The position numbers and the translations under genes are program-made. The notes below the pieces were generated by a model. That model saw only the letters and a program-made list of their open reading frames with translations, had not been told where the DNA came from and ran no database searches. A stretch of 64,000 nucleotides of DNA from Fodinicurvata fenggangensis DSM 21160 (GTDB lineage Bacteria > Pseudomonadota > Alphaproteobacteria > Kiloniellales > DSM-21159): NCBI RefSeq assembly GCF_000686045.1, contig NZ_JMLV01000003.1:124001-188000 (forward strand), written 5' to 3'. This document shows, piece by piece, positions 1-8,294 of this stretch (the stretch's first letter is position 1; each line of letters opens with the position of its first letter).

Positions 1-377
1 ATATATATGACTTCCTCTTGTAGCGCGACTTCCGAAATCGCCAGTCCCTCGCCCGAAGTGAAGCCACCCACAATGAAGTCGGCATTGTCGAGGGTGATGA
101 GATCACGCGCTGCACTGGTTGCGTCAGCCGGAGTTCCCTTGGAATCGCGCGTAAAGGATTCCACTGGCCGGCCGAGAATGCCACCTTCCGCGTTTATCTT
201 GTCGATAATCATTTCGTGGCCAAGGGCGGCCAGAAGGCCATTCGTTGCAGCTGGCCCGGTCAAGGGGTAAGCGGCACCGATCCGAATTGGCTCTCCTTCC
301 TGTGCATGTGCACCGGTTGCCATGACGAGCGCGATGGCCGTCATGCCAAGTAAGGACAGTTTAGATTTCATGCTCAT
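1..377 (-). CDS. ABC transporter periplasmic substrate-binding protein (Leu/Ile/Val-binding type), partial
   Basis: The gene runs off the left edge, so only the N-terminal 125 residues are seen. It opens with a Sec signal peptide (charged MSMKSK start, hydrophobic core, likely cut after AHA) followed by IRIGAAYPLTGPAATNG, the typical start of the Peripla_BP_6 (LivJ-like) family. The stretch around DNADFIVGGFTSGEG fits the first lobe of that fold. The product should sit in the periplasm and deliver a small ligand to an ABC importer whose other parts would lie left of the window. I chose the ATG at 377 because GGGAGG lies 7 bases upstream; an ATG at 371 is possible. It is the last gene seen of a leftward cluster with SMP-30, tautomerase and a two-component system. 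The ligand (amino acid or aromatic acid) cannot be told. Confidence 0.88.
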   Translation of the reverse strand, partial: MSMKSKLSLLGMTAIALVMATGAHAQEGEPIRIGAAYPLTGPAATNGLLAALGHEMIIDKINAEGGILGRPVESFTRDSKGTPADATSAARDLITLDNADFIVGGFTSGEGLAISEVALQEEVIY

Positions 378-404
378 GGCTCATCCTCCCTGATAAGTTT
401 ATGG

Positions 405-1289
405 TTAGAACGCCGGTTTTCCCGGTATCTCTACTTTTATGGTATAAAGGGATGTCGAGGCCGCCAGGAACATGATGTCCAGGTCCTGACCTCCCCAGGT
501 GAAGTTGGCGCACACCTCCGGAACCTGGATAACGCCGAGAATTGCACCCTCGGCATCAAACACGTGCACGCCTCCCGGTCCGGTTGTGTAAAGGTTGCCA
601 TCGCGGTCCAGCTTCATGCCATCCGGCGCCCCCTGGCCTGTACCAACTGGCTCGGCGAATACTCTGCCCAGCCCCAGCGACCCATCATCGTGCACGTCAA
701 AGACACGCACATGGCCTTGTTCCGTATCGTTCACGAAGAGAAGGTCTTCATCGGTCGAGAAGCACAGACCATTCGGCTGAGCAAAATCGTCCACCAACAA
801 TGTAAGTACGCCATCGGGCGACAGCCGGTAGACGCCCCGATGCCGGAGTTCGGTCTCCCGGGCAACGCCGAAAAATTCCTTCCGACCGTAGGTGGGGTCG
901 GTGAAGTATATGCTGCCGTCACTCTTCACCACGATATCATTGGGGCTGTTCAATTCTTTGCCATCGTAGTGGGTTGCCAGGGTGACGATCGTGCCGTCCA
1001 GCTCAGTCCGAGTGACGCTGGAGGTCTGATGGTGACAGGCAACAAGGCGTCCCTGTCGATCATAAGTCAGGCCGTTGGCCATTGCGCTCGGCTGCCGGAA
1101 TGGCTGCACGCCATCCTTCTGGTCCCAGCGTCGGATCACATTCCCCGGTATATCCGAGAACAACAAGAAGTGCTCGACGGGATGCCACAACGGTCCTTCC
1201 GTAAAAAGAAAGCCCGATCCAATTACTTCTAAATTGGCACCAGGAGCGACGATGTTCCGCATGCGGGGGTCGCGAACTTCGACGGTCAT
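405..1289 (-). CDS. SMP-30/gluconolactonase family protein
   Basis: The 294-residue protein has the six-bladed propeller signatures of the SMP-30/gluconolactonase/LRE family: FTEGPLWHP near residue 28 (metal-binding Glu), SPNDIVVKSDGSIYFTDP (Asn ligand) and GAPDGMKLDRDGNLY (Asp ligand). These enzymes hydrolyse sugar or other lactones with a divalent metal. The start is the ATG at 1289, behind GGAGG and 3 bases below the tautomerase stop, rather than the longer upstream reading that would overlap that gene. It is probably co-transcribed with the tautomerase and the ABC binding protein, which suggests a catabolic pathway with a lactone intermediate; the substrate is not shown by the sequence. 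Confidence 0.88.
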   Translation of the reverse strand: MTVEVRDPRMRNIVAPGANLEVIGSGFLFTEGPLWHPVEHFLLFSDIPGNVIRRWDQKDGVQPFRQPSAMANGLTYDRQGRLVACHHQTSSVTRTELDGTIVTLATHYDGKELNSPNDIVVKSDGSIYFTDPTYGRKEFFGVARETELRHRGVYRLSPDGVLTLLVDDFAQPNGLCFSTDEDLLFVNDTEQGHVRVFDVHDDGSLGLGRVFAEPVGTGQGAPDGMKLDRDGNLYTTGPGGVHVFDAEGAILGVIQVPEVCANFTWGGQDLDIMFLAASTSLYTIKVEIPGKPAF

Positions 1290-1291
1290 GC

Positions 1292-1489
1292 CTAGCCTCC
1301 GGACCAGATCTTCGCGACGGATTTCTCGCCGACAAACCAAGCATCGGCCTCTACTTCATGGAAGACCACCCAAATGGCGTCCCGGGGAATATCCGTGACT
1401 TCGCTAACGGCTTCTGTAATACGGTTGGCGACTTCGTTTCGCTTTTCCGCACTTTGCCCTTTTACCCAATCAACATTGACGAACGGCAT
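1292..1489 (-). CDS. 4-oxalocrotonate tautomerase family protein
   Basis: This is a 65-residue protein beginning MPFVNVDWVKGQSAEKRNEV. The proline directly after the initiator Met is the catalytic base of the tautomerase superfamily, which is why I start at 1489 and not at the longer upstream reading; GGGAGG precedes this ATG. Length and the beta-alpha-beta pattern fit the short 4-OT subfamily, which works as a hexamer and interconverts enol and keto acids in aromatic ring cleavage routes. It overlaps nothing and ends 2 bases before the SMP-30 start, so the two are likely translated together. The substrate is unknown. Confidence 0.85.
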   Translation of the reverse strand: MPFVNVDWVKGQSAEKRNEVANRITEAVSEVTDIPRDAIWVVFHEVEADAWFVGEKSVAKIWSGG

Positions 1490-1590
1490 TGGAAATCCTC
1501 CCGCAGTTAGGACGAAAGCACCGCGAATGGTACTGGGCGCCATGATAAAGAGAGGGAGGGTTCGCGCGGAAGCGTGCTGATACGGTTCGG

Positions 1591-1610
1591 AAGTGCGGGA
1601 ATCCGCACTT
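1591..1610. promoter_or_regulatory. Perfect inverted repeat, candidate operator
   Basis: AAGTGCGG and CCGCACTT form perfect 8-bp arms around a 4-base centre. The site lies about 45 bases after the response-regulator stop and about 100 bases before the tautomerase start. No T-run follows on either strand, so it looks less like a terminator and more like a binding site, for example for the neighbouring LuxR-type regulator. Binding is inference. Confidence 0.45.
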
Positions 1611-1655
1611 TGAGGGATTCACGGATTCAGTCTGAGCTACAAGATTCAGAGTGGC

Positions 1656-2405
1656 TCAAGCCCCTGGTGTGACGGATGTCTCTCCCGGTTCGCTCAGTTT
1701 CTGGTTGGCTCGCCGCAAGAGGTCCGGGTTTACCAATCCCCGCAGCATTGCAACACAAATGGCGCGTGTGCGCGGATTGAATCCTGCGCTCTCACCCATC
1801 CAGCCGGGCTCGCCAGTGCTGACGCCAAGCTTTGCGTAAAGTCTCTGGAGACGGCTTTGGACACCTCGTGTCGATAGCCCTTGGCGGTGGGCAATCGCCT
1901 GGTCGGTCAAGCCCAGAGCAATATCAATGAGCGTGTCATATTCGTCATCGGTGAGGGCATCCAGCCAATGCTCTGTGCGAGCCTGTACGTCCCGGATCAT
2001 GCGATCGACGATGCACTGCCCATCAAGGAACACTCCTTCGATCGCCACTCGCAGTCGCTCACGTGATGTGGATTTCAGCAGATAGCCGTAACTCGCTTCA
2101 GATGGCACAATGCGCGCAAGACTGCGCACATAAGCCTCGTCGGCAAAATTGGACCAGAACAGAACACGGGTGGCAGGTTGCTCAGCCCAGATCCTGCGCG
2201 CCGCTTCCACACCTGATAGATGCGGCATCTGCAGGTCAAGAACTATGCAGCCCGGTCGATGCTCCAATGCCAGCGTTACCGCAGCCTCGCCATCGGTGGC
2301 TTCCAGGATATTAACCAGGCCGAGACCGCATTCACTTACCGCATCACGTATAAATGAGCGATATACGGGGTCGTCGTCCGCGATCAGGAGTAGGGCTGTG
2401 GTCAC
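1656..2405 (-). CDS. Two-component response regulator, receiver plus LuxR-type HTH
   Basis: The 249-residue protein has a receiver domain (about residues 4-122) with the acidic cluster ADDD at 9-12, phospho-acceptor Asp57 in IVLDLQMPH, Ser86 in the switch position and Lys112 in LLKS. A NarL/LuxR-like helix-turn-helix follows at about 152-197 (LTDDEYDTLIDIALGLTDQAI). The C-terminal 50 residues are not recognisable. It starts 12 bases after the histidine kinase stop, so kinase and regulator form one unit. The likely targets are the genes just downstream (tautomerase, SMP-30, ABC binding protein), where a palindrome is seen at 1591. Confidence 0.9.
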   Translation of the reverse strand: MTTALLLIADDDPVYRSFIRDAVSECGLGLVNILEATDGEAAVTLALEHRPGCIVLDLQMPHLSGVEAARRIWAEQPATRVLFWSNFADEAYVRSLARIVPSEASYGYLLKSTSRERLRVAIEGVFLDGQCIVDRMIRDVQARTEHWLDALTDDEYDTLIDIALGLTDQAIAHRQGLSTRGVQSRLQRLYAKLGVSTGEPGWMGESAGFNPRTRAICVAMLRGLVNPDLLRRANQKLSEPGETSVTPGA

Positions 2406-2417
2406 GGCAGAACCAAG

Positions 2418-3674
2418 CTACGCAATTATCTCAATTGAGGAATCCGGTAGCGGAACGACCAGGCGCAGTCGCGTTCCTCCGCCATTCTTATTTGATGTCA
2501 CTGTGATCCTTGCTCCCACAATTGCAGCTCTTATCCGCATGTGGCTCACCCCTCGCGGCGAATGCCAGTCGAGGCCGCCAATACCGTCATCCTCAATATC
2601 GATACAACCACTATCGTTCTCCAGCCACATGCGCACAATCAAGGTCTGGCCGCGGCTGTGCTGGAGTGCATTGTTAATTCCCTCTTGAACGATGCGGTAA
2701 ATCAACGTCCGCTCTCCATCGTTCATCTGATCGAAGGCAGCCTTGGTGTCTTCTTCAAAGCGCAGCCGTATGGGTCTTGCCATGCCGCTTCGCGCGCGAA
2801 TCATGCACTGCTCAACTGCTTCGGCGAAACCAAACAACTCGAGCATCGCTGGTCTCGCATCGTCCACGATTCGCCGAAGTTCGTTTAGGCAGGAAATAAC
2901 GTCCGCATGAAGTTCGGCAAGCACCGGCTTTAGATCAACCTTGGCGTCTATTCCCGTTGAAAGCTTATGGGCGATGCGCGAAAGGTCCGCGATTGTCTGA
3001 TCGTGGAGGTCCATGCCAAGGCGTTTTCTTTCACCCTCTAGGTGTCCAGCAAGTTTCAGCAGACTTCCCCTCAGCGCGTCCGCTTCGTTTGCATACTGCA
3101 GCGCTCGCCCATGTTCAGTCTTCAATGCAAAAAGATAGGGTGCTATCAGATCGGCACAGTGTTGTCCGATTATCAAATCGCGTACTGTGTAGGACATCAC
3201 GGAATGGCGGCTGATGCTAATCGAACCGAAGATTGCCCCCCGTACCCGCAATGGAACGATTATACGGCTGCGAAGAGTGGCGTCATAGATGGGTTGATTG
3301 ATCGCACCGCTGAAGTGGAAGCGTTTATCTTTGAAGGCGTCACCGGTGAGAATATGCGGTACATGTCCCTTCAATACCGAACGTGCCGGACTGACACCCG
3401 TCGGCTTGGGCTCCTTGGCAAAGCTGCTCCAAACGGTACTGACCGGCGTTTCGAAACAGAGGTGATCCCGGCCATCATCCACCAGTATCACCATGTCGAG
3501 ATGGTCGAAGGGCGATATGGATCTGAGCTCGCCAGCAAGCGCGCTGAGCACTCCTCCGTAACTGCATTCACCTGCAACGACTTGTGGTAGTTGGATCAAC
3601 CGCTCCAGTGGCAGATCTAGGTGCATGGCAGCCCCCTCTTCCCCGGGCATTTTTCGGGAGAACGAGCTAATCAT
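2418..3674 (-). CDS. Sensor histidine kinase, GAF plus HisKA_3 plus HATPase_c
   Basis: The 418-residue protein has no membrane span, so it is likely a cytosolic sensor. Residues about 35-185 look like a GAF domain. The dimerisation/phosphoacceptor helix of the HisKA_3 (NarX/DesK) type contains MDLHDQTIADL with His224. The ATP-binding domain shows an N box (EGINNALQHS, Asn335), a G1 box (DDGIGG near 362) and a G2 box (GGGTRL near 398). HisKA_3 kinases pair with LuxR-type regulators, as here: the regulator starts 12 bases downstream. An alternative start is Met17. The signal is unknown; a metabolite linked to the downstream catabolic genes is plausible. Confidence 0.9.
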   Translation of the reverse strand: MISSFSRKMPGEEGAAMHLDLPLERLIQLPQVVAGECSYGGVLSALAGELRSISPFDHLDMVILVDDGRDHLCFETPVSTVWSSFAKEPKPTGVSPARSVLKGHVPHILTGDAFKDKRFHFSGAINQPIYDATLRSRIIVPLRVRGAIFGSISISRHSVMSYTVRDLIIGQHCADLIAPYLFALKTEHGRALQYANEADALRGSLLKLAGHLEGERKRLGMDLHDQTIADLSRIAHKLSTGIDAKVDLKPVLAELHADVISCLNELRRIVDDARPAMLELFGFAEAVEQCMIRARSGMARPIRLRFEEDTKAAFDQMNDGERTLIYRIVQEGINNALQHSRGQTLIVRMWLENDSGCIDIEDDGIGGLDWHSPRGVSHMRIRAAIVGARITVTSNKNGGGTRLRLVVPLPDSSIEIIA

Positions 3675-3789
3675 GATCGGGCGTAAGGAAGAGTGTCAAG
3701 GTAGTGTCCAGAATCGTATGGCCCGCCCCGTCGCCCAACCATGCGCATGCGGCCAGGTGCATTGATCCGGAGCGACGCTCGGCACGAGC

Positions 3790-3808
3790 CAGGCGGGACA
3801 CCCGCCTG
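3790..3808. repeat. Short GC-rich hairpin
   Basis: CAGGCGGG and CCCGCCTG are perfect 8-bp arms around a 3-base loop, between the kinase start and the hydrolase-like gene. No T-run follows on either strand. It could be an operator or part of a decayed 5' region; no function is shown. Confidence 0.35.
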
Positions 3809-3829
3809 AAGTTAGAGGCGAGGCGAAGT

Positions 3830-4210
3830 GTGTTCGAGGAGAACTTCTCCTTCTACAGGGTGCGCTGCCTTGAGAAACCGGGCACCGTCCATGGCATTGA
3901 GCTGGATTACAGCCGCTTCAGCCACGAATTGGCGGAACAAGTCCGGGCCGCGGTGGTGCGGCATGGCATTACCCTGTTGGTAGGAACCTCCATGGGCGGT
4001 TGGCTGGCCGCGCGCATGGGCCGGCAACTGAACCTGCCCTATGGAGCGCCTATCTACATGGTACTGACAGGAGGTTCGAAGTCCAAAGGACGGTTGAACG
4101 AAGGGACCTTCGACGGAATTCCGGTGATTGGTTGTAGGCATCCCGTACAGGGTGCAGACCTCCAGGAGCGCTCCGAAGCCATGACGCGGCTGGACAGCCT
4201 TATCAAGTGA
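3830..4210 (+). CDS. Alpha/beta-hydrolase-like small protein, possibly a decayed gene
   Basis: The 126-residue reading has LLVGTSMGGWLAARMG, a nucleophile elbow (G-x-S-x-G) as in YqiA/UPF0227-type esterases, preceded by VHGIELDYSRF. I start at the GTG at 3830; an in-frame ATG at 3704 would add a basic low-quality N-terminus. After LNLPY the sequence stops resembling the family: the usual segment with the acid residue is missing and no clear catalytic His region is seen. The gene may therefore be a fragment or have suffered internal change. Its neighbours give no hint of a role. Confidence 0.45.
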   Translation: MFEENFSFYRVRCLEKPGTVHGIELDYSRFSHELAEQVRAAVVRHGITLLVGTSMGGWLAARMGRQLNLPYGAPIYMVLTGGSKSKGRLNEGTFDGIPVIGCRHPVQGADLQERSEAMTRLDSLIK

Positions 4211-4374
4211 GCCCACCGGTTGCCTCGAAGGCAACTCCAGAGCGGCAATAGCCTGAGCCGCGCCAGGATAATTAAGCGAAAATTATTTCGTATGCGCGCA
4301 GTTGGTGTATTGTTCTGAGGGGCAGGGCGGTACGGAATCAGGGGCGCTCATCAGTTTAGGTGCATCGGGGGAGC

Positions 4375-5517
4375 ATGACCATCCGCTTCATACACACGTC
4401 CGATTGGCAGATCGGAAAGGTCTTTCGCTTTGTCGATCAGTCCACCATGGGGCTGCTGCAGGAGGCGCGGCTCAAAGCGATCACCAGATTGGGAGAGCTG
4501 GCCCAGCAGCATGACGTCCAGCATGTCCTGGTGGCCGGTGACGTTTACGACAAGCTGGCATTGTCCCCGCGATCTCTGAACCAGCCGTTAGAGCGCATGC
4601 GGAAGTTTCCTCAGGTGCAGTGGCATCTGATGCCGGGCAACCATGACTATTACCAGCCAAACGGATTGTGGGACCAGCTTCTCCACAAGGGTTTGCCGGA
4701 GAATGTGCGGGTCCACGTGAAACCTGAGCCCGACAGCCTGGAGGACGGCCGGGTCGTATTGTTGCCCGCCCCCTTGCATCATCGAAGACAACTGAATGAT
4801 CTGACGGCTTACATGGATGACGTCGAGGTGGACGAGGGGGTGATCCGCATCGGGATGGCGCATGGAAGCGTGCGTGGATTTGGACGCGACGACCGGAACG
4901 TCACCAACTATATAGCTCCCGATCGGCCTGAGCGGGCCGGCTTGTCCTATCTGGCCCTGGGCGATTGGCATGGTCAGATGAAGCTCAATGACCGCTGCTG
5001 GTATAGCGGCACACCCGAAACAGATGCCTTCAATTCCAGCGGGACAGGGGAGGCCCTGCTCGTCGAGATCGAGGGCCGGGATGCCGTGCCTTCCGTGACG
5101 CCACTGTCGACGGGGCACTACAACTGGATTTCCCTTTCCGAAAGGATCACGGATCGCGATGCTGTCGATGTCTTGGCAGAGAAGCTGAGGGGATTGGCGG
5201 ACGAGCCTGAGCGCGTATTGGTCCGCCTGGATGTCGAAGGCACCTTGGCGCTCGATGATCTTCAATACTTCGAAGACCAGGTTGTCGAAGGCGTTTCCGC
5301 CGCCTTCTGTTACCTGCGGGTGAACACGGATGGCCTTTTTCCGCACGCCTCCGAAGAAGATATGGATCGCATAGACCGAAGTGGCTTTGTGCGCTCGGCA
5401 GCGGATGAGCTGAAGCGTCTGTCCGAGGAGAGTGATGAGGAGACGCGCAGTATTGCGGCAGAAGCGCTCCAGCGGCTGTATATCGAGCACATGAAGATGC
5501 AGGGAGGCACCCAGTGA
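4375..5517 (+). CDS. Metallophosphoesterase, SbcD/Mre11/YhaO-like DNA exonuclease
   Basis: The 380-residue protein carries the calcineurin-type metal motifs in order: HTSDWQIGK (Asp10), VAGDVYD (Asp56), PGNHDYY (Asn89-His90), MAHGS (His163) and ALGDWHG (197-200). In SbcD the first motif is D-x-H; here the His is Gln. The family cleaves DNA ends together with an SMC-type ATPase partner, and the next gene is exactly that, with start and stop overlapping (GTGA). I use the ATG at 4375; a GTG at 4360 is in frame and would add 5 residues. The two proteins probably form a nuclease complex for DNA repair or defence. The nearest known arrangement is yhaO-yhaN or sbcD-sbcC. Confidence 0.85.
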   Translation: MTIRFIHTSDWQIGKVFRFVDQSTMGLLQEARLKAITRLGELAQQHDVQHVLVAGDVYDKLALSPRSLNQPLERMRKFPQVQWHLMPGNHDYYQPNGLWDQLLHKGLPENVRVHVKPEPDSLEDGRVVLLPAPLHHRRQLNDLTAYMDDVEVDEGVIRIGMAHGSVRGFGRDDRNVTNYIAPDRPERAGLSYLALGDWHGQMKLNDRCWYSGTPETDAFNSSGTGEALLVEIEGRDAVPSVTPLSTGHYNWISLSERITDRDAVDVLAEKLRGLADEPERVLVRLDVEGTLALDDLQYFEDQVVEGVSAAFCYLRVNTDGLFPHASEEDMDRIDRSGFVRSAADELKRLSEESDEETRSIAAEALQRLYIEHMKMQGGTQ

Positions 5518-8225
5518 AACTGCGCTCCCTGGCCGTCCACCAGTTCAAGAAGTTTGCCGAGCCCGTTCGACTTGATGGGCTACAGGATGGGCTCAATGTC
5601 GTTGTAGGCCCGAATGAGATGGGGAAATCGACACTGCTGGACGCGCTCCGCGCCGCCCTCTTTGAACGGCACAATTCGAGTGCACAGCCTATCCGCGCCT
5701 TGCAGAACGTTCGCAATCAGGCAGCGCCCGTGGTCGAACTGGCCTTCGAACTGGACGCCGGCGTCTATCGCATCCGGAAAAGGTTCCTGAAGAAGGCCTA
5801 TGCGCAGCTGGATTGCCCGGATGGCAGGCGCCTTGAAGGGGACGCGGCCGAGGAAGCCCTGCGCGAACTTCTGAACTTCACCGAGCCTGGTAAACAAGGC
5901 GCAAAACCCGAAACCCTGGGGATGTGGAACGTCCTCTGGGTGCAGCAGGGACAGTCCTTCGGCGCACTGGAGATACCCGATGCGGCGCGCTCGAATCTGC
6001 ACAATGCCCTCGAAGCCGAGGTCGGCAGGGTTCTGGGGGGCAGTCGAGGCCAGAAACTGCCCCAGCGGATTGAACAGCAGCTCTCCGAATTGGTTACGCC
6101 GAGCACGAATAGGCCGAAGGGAGACTACAAGGCCCAGATAGAGCGGCAGTCCGCGCTCGAGAACGAGCTCGAAGAACTGCGCCGCCGGCGAACGGATTTA
6201 TCTCGTGCCCTGGAGGAGCTGGAAGAGGCGCAGGAGAAACTGACGCGGCTTTCATCCGGCGAACAGGACAAAGCCGACAAGGAAGAGCTTGAGGCGGCCC
6301 GCAAGCGCCAGACCCAGCTGGCAGAATTGGAAGCGCGTATCGAGGCGGCTGAAAGCGAATTCGAACTCAGAAAGGGCAAGCTGGAGCAGGCACAGCGAAT
6401 CCTGTCAGAGCGCGGCCAGTTGAAAGAGAAGATAGACCTGGAACAGAAAGCGCTTCAGCAAAGCCAGAAGAGCCTTGAGGACGCACAAGCTCAGGAAGAG
6501 CAGGCGCGCAAGAAGCTGGAGGGCCTTCGAGCCGCCATTCGCAGTGCTGAGCAGGCTGTTGCGAAGGCAGATGAAGAGGTAACGAGAAACAGACGCCTGC
6601 TGACCGCAGTGGGGTACAAGGAACAGATCGCCGATCTCGATAAGCGTCTGGAGAAAGCCCAGGAGGCCGAGGCTCGCCAGCGAGAGGCACTGCAGGCAGC
6701 AGCGGCCATCCTGGTTACGGATGAAGTGATCTCAGCGATCCGCAAGGCAGCCAAAGACTTGGACACGATGGAAGGTCGTCTTAGTGCTGCCGCAACACGC
6801 ATCAGCTTTGATATGTCCTCCGAGCACTTGAGCCGGATTGAAATTGAGGGTGCCGAACGTGCGCCGGAGCAGACAACGATTGAAGTTATCGAGCCTGCCA
6901 GCCTTTCCATACCCGACTATGGGCGCGTGAGCATCGAGCCGGCGATCAAGGATCGGGACAAACTGCTGCAGGATCAACGAGACGCCCGAAAAGCGCTCCA
7001 GAAGTTTCTGGAGGAGGCAGGTGCGAGATCACTCAAGGATGCAGAGGATCAGTACCACAGGCGCCGGAACCTGATACAGAATGCGGAGTTGGCCAGACAG
7101 GAAGCCGAGCTCAATGCACCGGCAGATGACGAAAGGGATGCTGGTGCGCAGGCGCTCGTGGATCATATCGAGGGATTGAAACAACGTCTCCAACGTCAAT
7201 TGGAGGATCTGGAGCTCGAGGAGCTTCCCGATCGCAAGGAGGCGGAAGAAGCACTCAGGCAGGCAGAGGAACAGGCCGTAAGCGCCAGGGAGGAACTGGA
7301 AACAGTGCGCGCTGGACTCGCCGGCCCTGAAGAGGCCTTGAACTGGTCACAGTCCGAACTGGGAGCAGCGAAGAGTCGGTGCAACGAGTCCAGGGAGCGA
7401 CTTGAGAACCTGCACAAGCAGCTCAAGGAAGCCGAGGACGCGCGCTCGGTTGAGGCGCTTCAGGCAGACGTTCAGACCGCCCGGAACGAGATTGCAAGGC
7501 AGGAAGAAGTCCTTGAGGAGCTAAAGGGACAGCGCACGGAGGAAACCTTGCCTCAGTTGGAGGCTCGGGTCGAGCGATTGGAAAAAGCGCTGCAGGAACG
7601 GCGTGAGAAGCGGGAGGCCGTAAAGGTCCAGATCAGCGGGCTCAAATCACGGGTCGAAGCGGCCGAGGGTGTCGGCCTGGATGAGGAGATCGAGAAGAAG
7701 GCGCGGGAGCACGAGCTATGTGAAGCGGATGTAAGTCGCATGAAGCGTGAAGTGGACGTGCTGAGCCTGCTGCTCAAGACTCTGCGCGATGCAGAGCAGG
7801 AGGCCAAGGAGCGATACCTCTCTCCGGTCTTGAACCGTGTACGACCTTATCTGCAACTCCTGTTTCCCGGCGCTGATATCCGCATCGACGAAAACCTGCA
7901 GATCACCGAAGTGGTCCGAGCAGATGGATATGAAGAGCCTTTCCATGTGCTCAGCATGGGCACCCAGGAGCAGATTGCCATTCTGGTCCGCCTCGCCTTT
8001 GCCGAGATGCTGAGCGAGCAGGGCCATCCGGCAACCGTCATCCTGGATGACGCACTTGTCTTTTCGGATGACAGCAGGATTGGCCGGATGTTCGACATCC
8101 TCAACCATGCGGCAAGGAACACACAGATCCTTATCCTGACCTGCCGTGAAAAGCTGTTCGAGGAGCTTGGCGGTCAAAGCCTGTCATTGGAGGCGGCGAG
8201 TTCTGAGGAGTTGGTGTCTGCATGA
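5514..8225 (+). CDS. SMC-like AAA ATPase (Rad50/SbcC/YhaN type) without zinc hook
   Basis: The 903-residue protein has Walker A VGPNEMGKSTLL (about 31-42), long Glu/Arg/Lys-rich coiled coils, an ABC-like region LSMGTQEQIAILVRLAF (about 812) and Walker B ATVILDDALVFSDD (about 840). The order is that of Rad50/SbcC, but there is no CxxC zinc hook: the few Cys residues are isolated. Instead, a beta-rich, coil-poor stretch near residues 415-480 interrupts the coils. Translation starts at a GTG that overlaps the stop of the metallophosphoesterase by 4 bases, so the pair is co-translated. The likely role is ATP-driven control of the partner nuclease on DNA. Confidence 0.87.
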   Translation: MKLRSLAVHQFKKFAEPVRLDGLQDGLNVVVGPNEMGKSTLLDALRAALFERHNSSAQPIRALQNVRNQAAPVVELAFELDAGVYRIRKRFLKKAYAQLDCPDGRRLEGDAAEEALRELLNFTEPGKQGAKPETLGMWNVLWVQQGQSFGALEIPDAARSNLHNALEAEVGRVLGGSRGQKLPQRIEQQLSELVTPSTNRPKGDYKAQIERQSALENELEELRRRRTDLSRALEELEEAQEKLTRLSSGEQDKADKEELEAARKRQTQLAELEARIEAAESEFELRKGKLEQAQRILSERGQLKEKIDLEQKALQQSQKSLEDAQAQEEQARKKLEGLRAAIRSAEQAVAKADEEVTRNRRLLTAVGYKEQIADLDKRLEKAQEAEARQREALQAAAAILVTDEVISAIRKAAKDLDTMEGRLSAAATRISFDMSSEHLSRIEIEGAERAPEQTTIEVIEPASLSIPDYGRVSIEPAIKDRDKLLQDQRDARKALQKFLEEAGARSLKDAEDQYHRRRNLIQNAELARQEAELNAPADDERDAGAQALVDHIEGLKQRLQRQLEDLELEELPDRKEAEEALRQAEEQAVSAREELETVRAGLAGPEEALNWSQSELGAAKSRCNESRERLENLHKQLKEAEDARSVEALQADVQTARNEIARQEEVLEELKGQRTEETLPQLEARVERLEKALQERREKREAVKVQISGLKSRVEAAEGVGLDEEIEKKAREHELCEADVSRMKREVDVLSLLLKTLRDAEQEAKERYLSPVLNRVRPYLQLLFPGADIRIDENLQITEVVRADGYEEPFHVLSMGTQEQIAILVRLAFAEMLSEQGHPATVILDDALVFSDDSRIGRMFDILNHAARNTQILILTCREKLFEELGGQSLSLEAASSEELVSA

Positions 8226-8294
8226 TTACGCGACCGGAATTCATAAGGACGTCTACTAACGCCCGAAAGAAAATCGTGTTGAAGGAGGCCGCCG

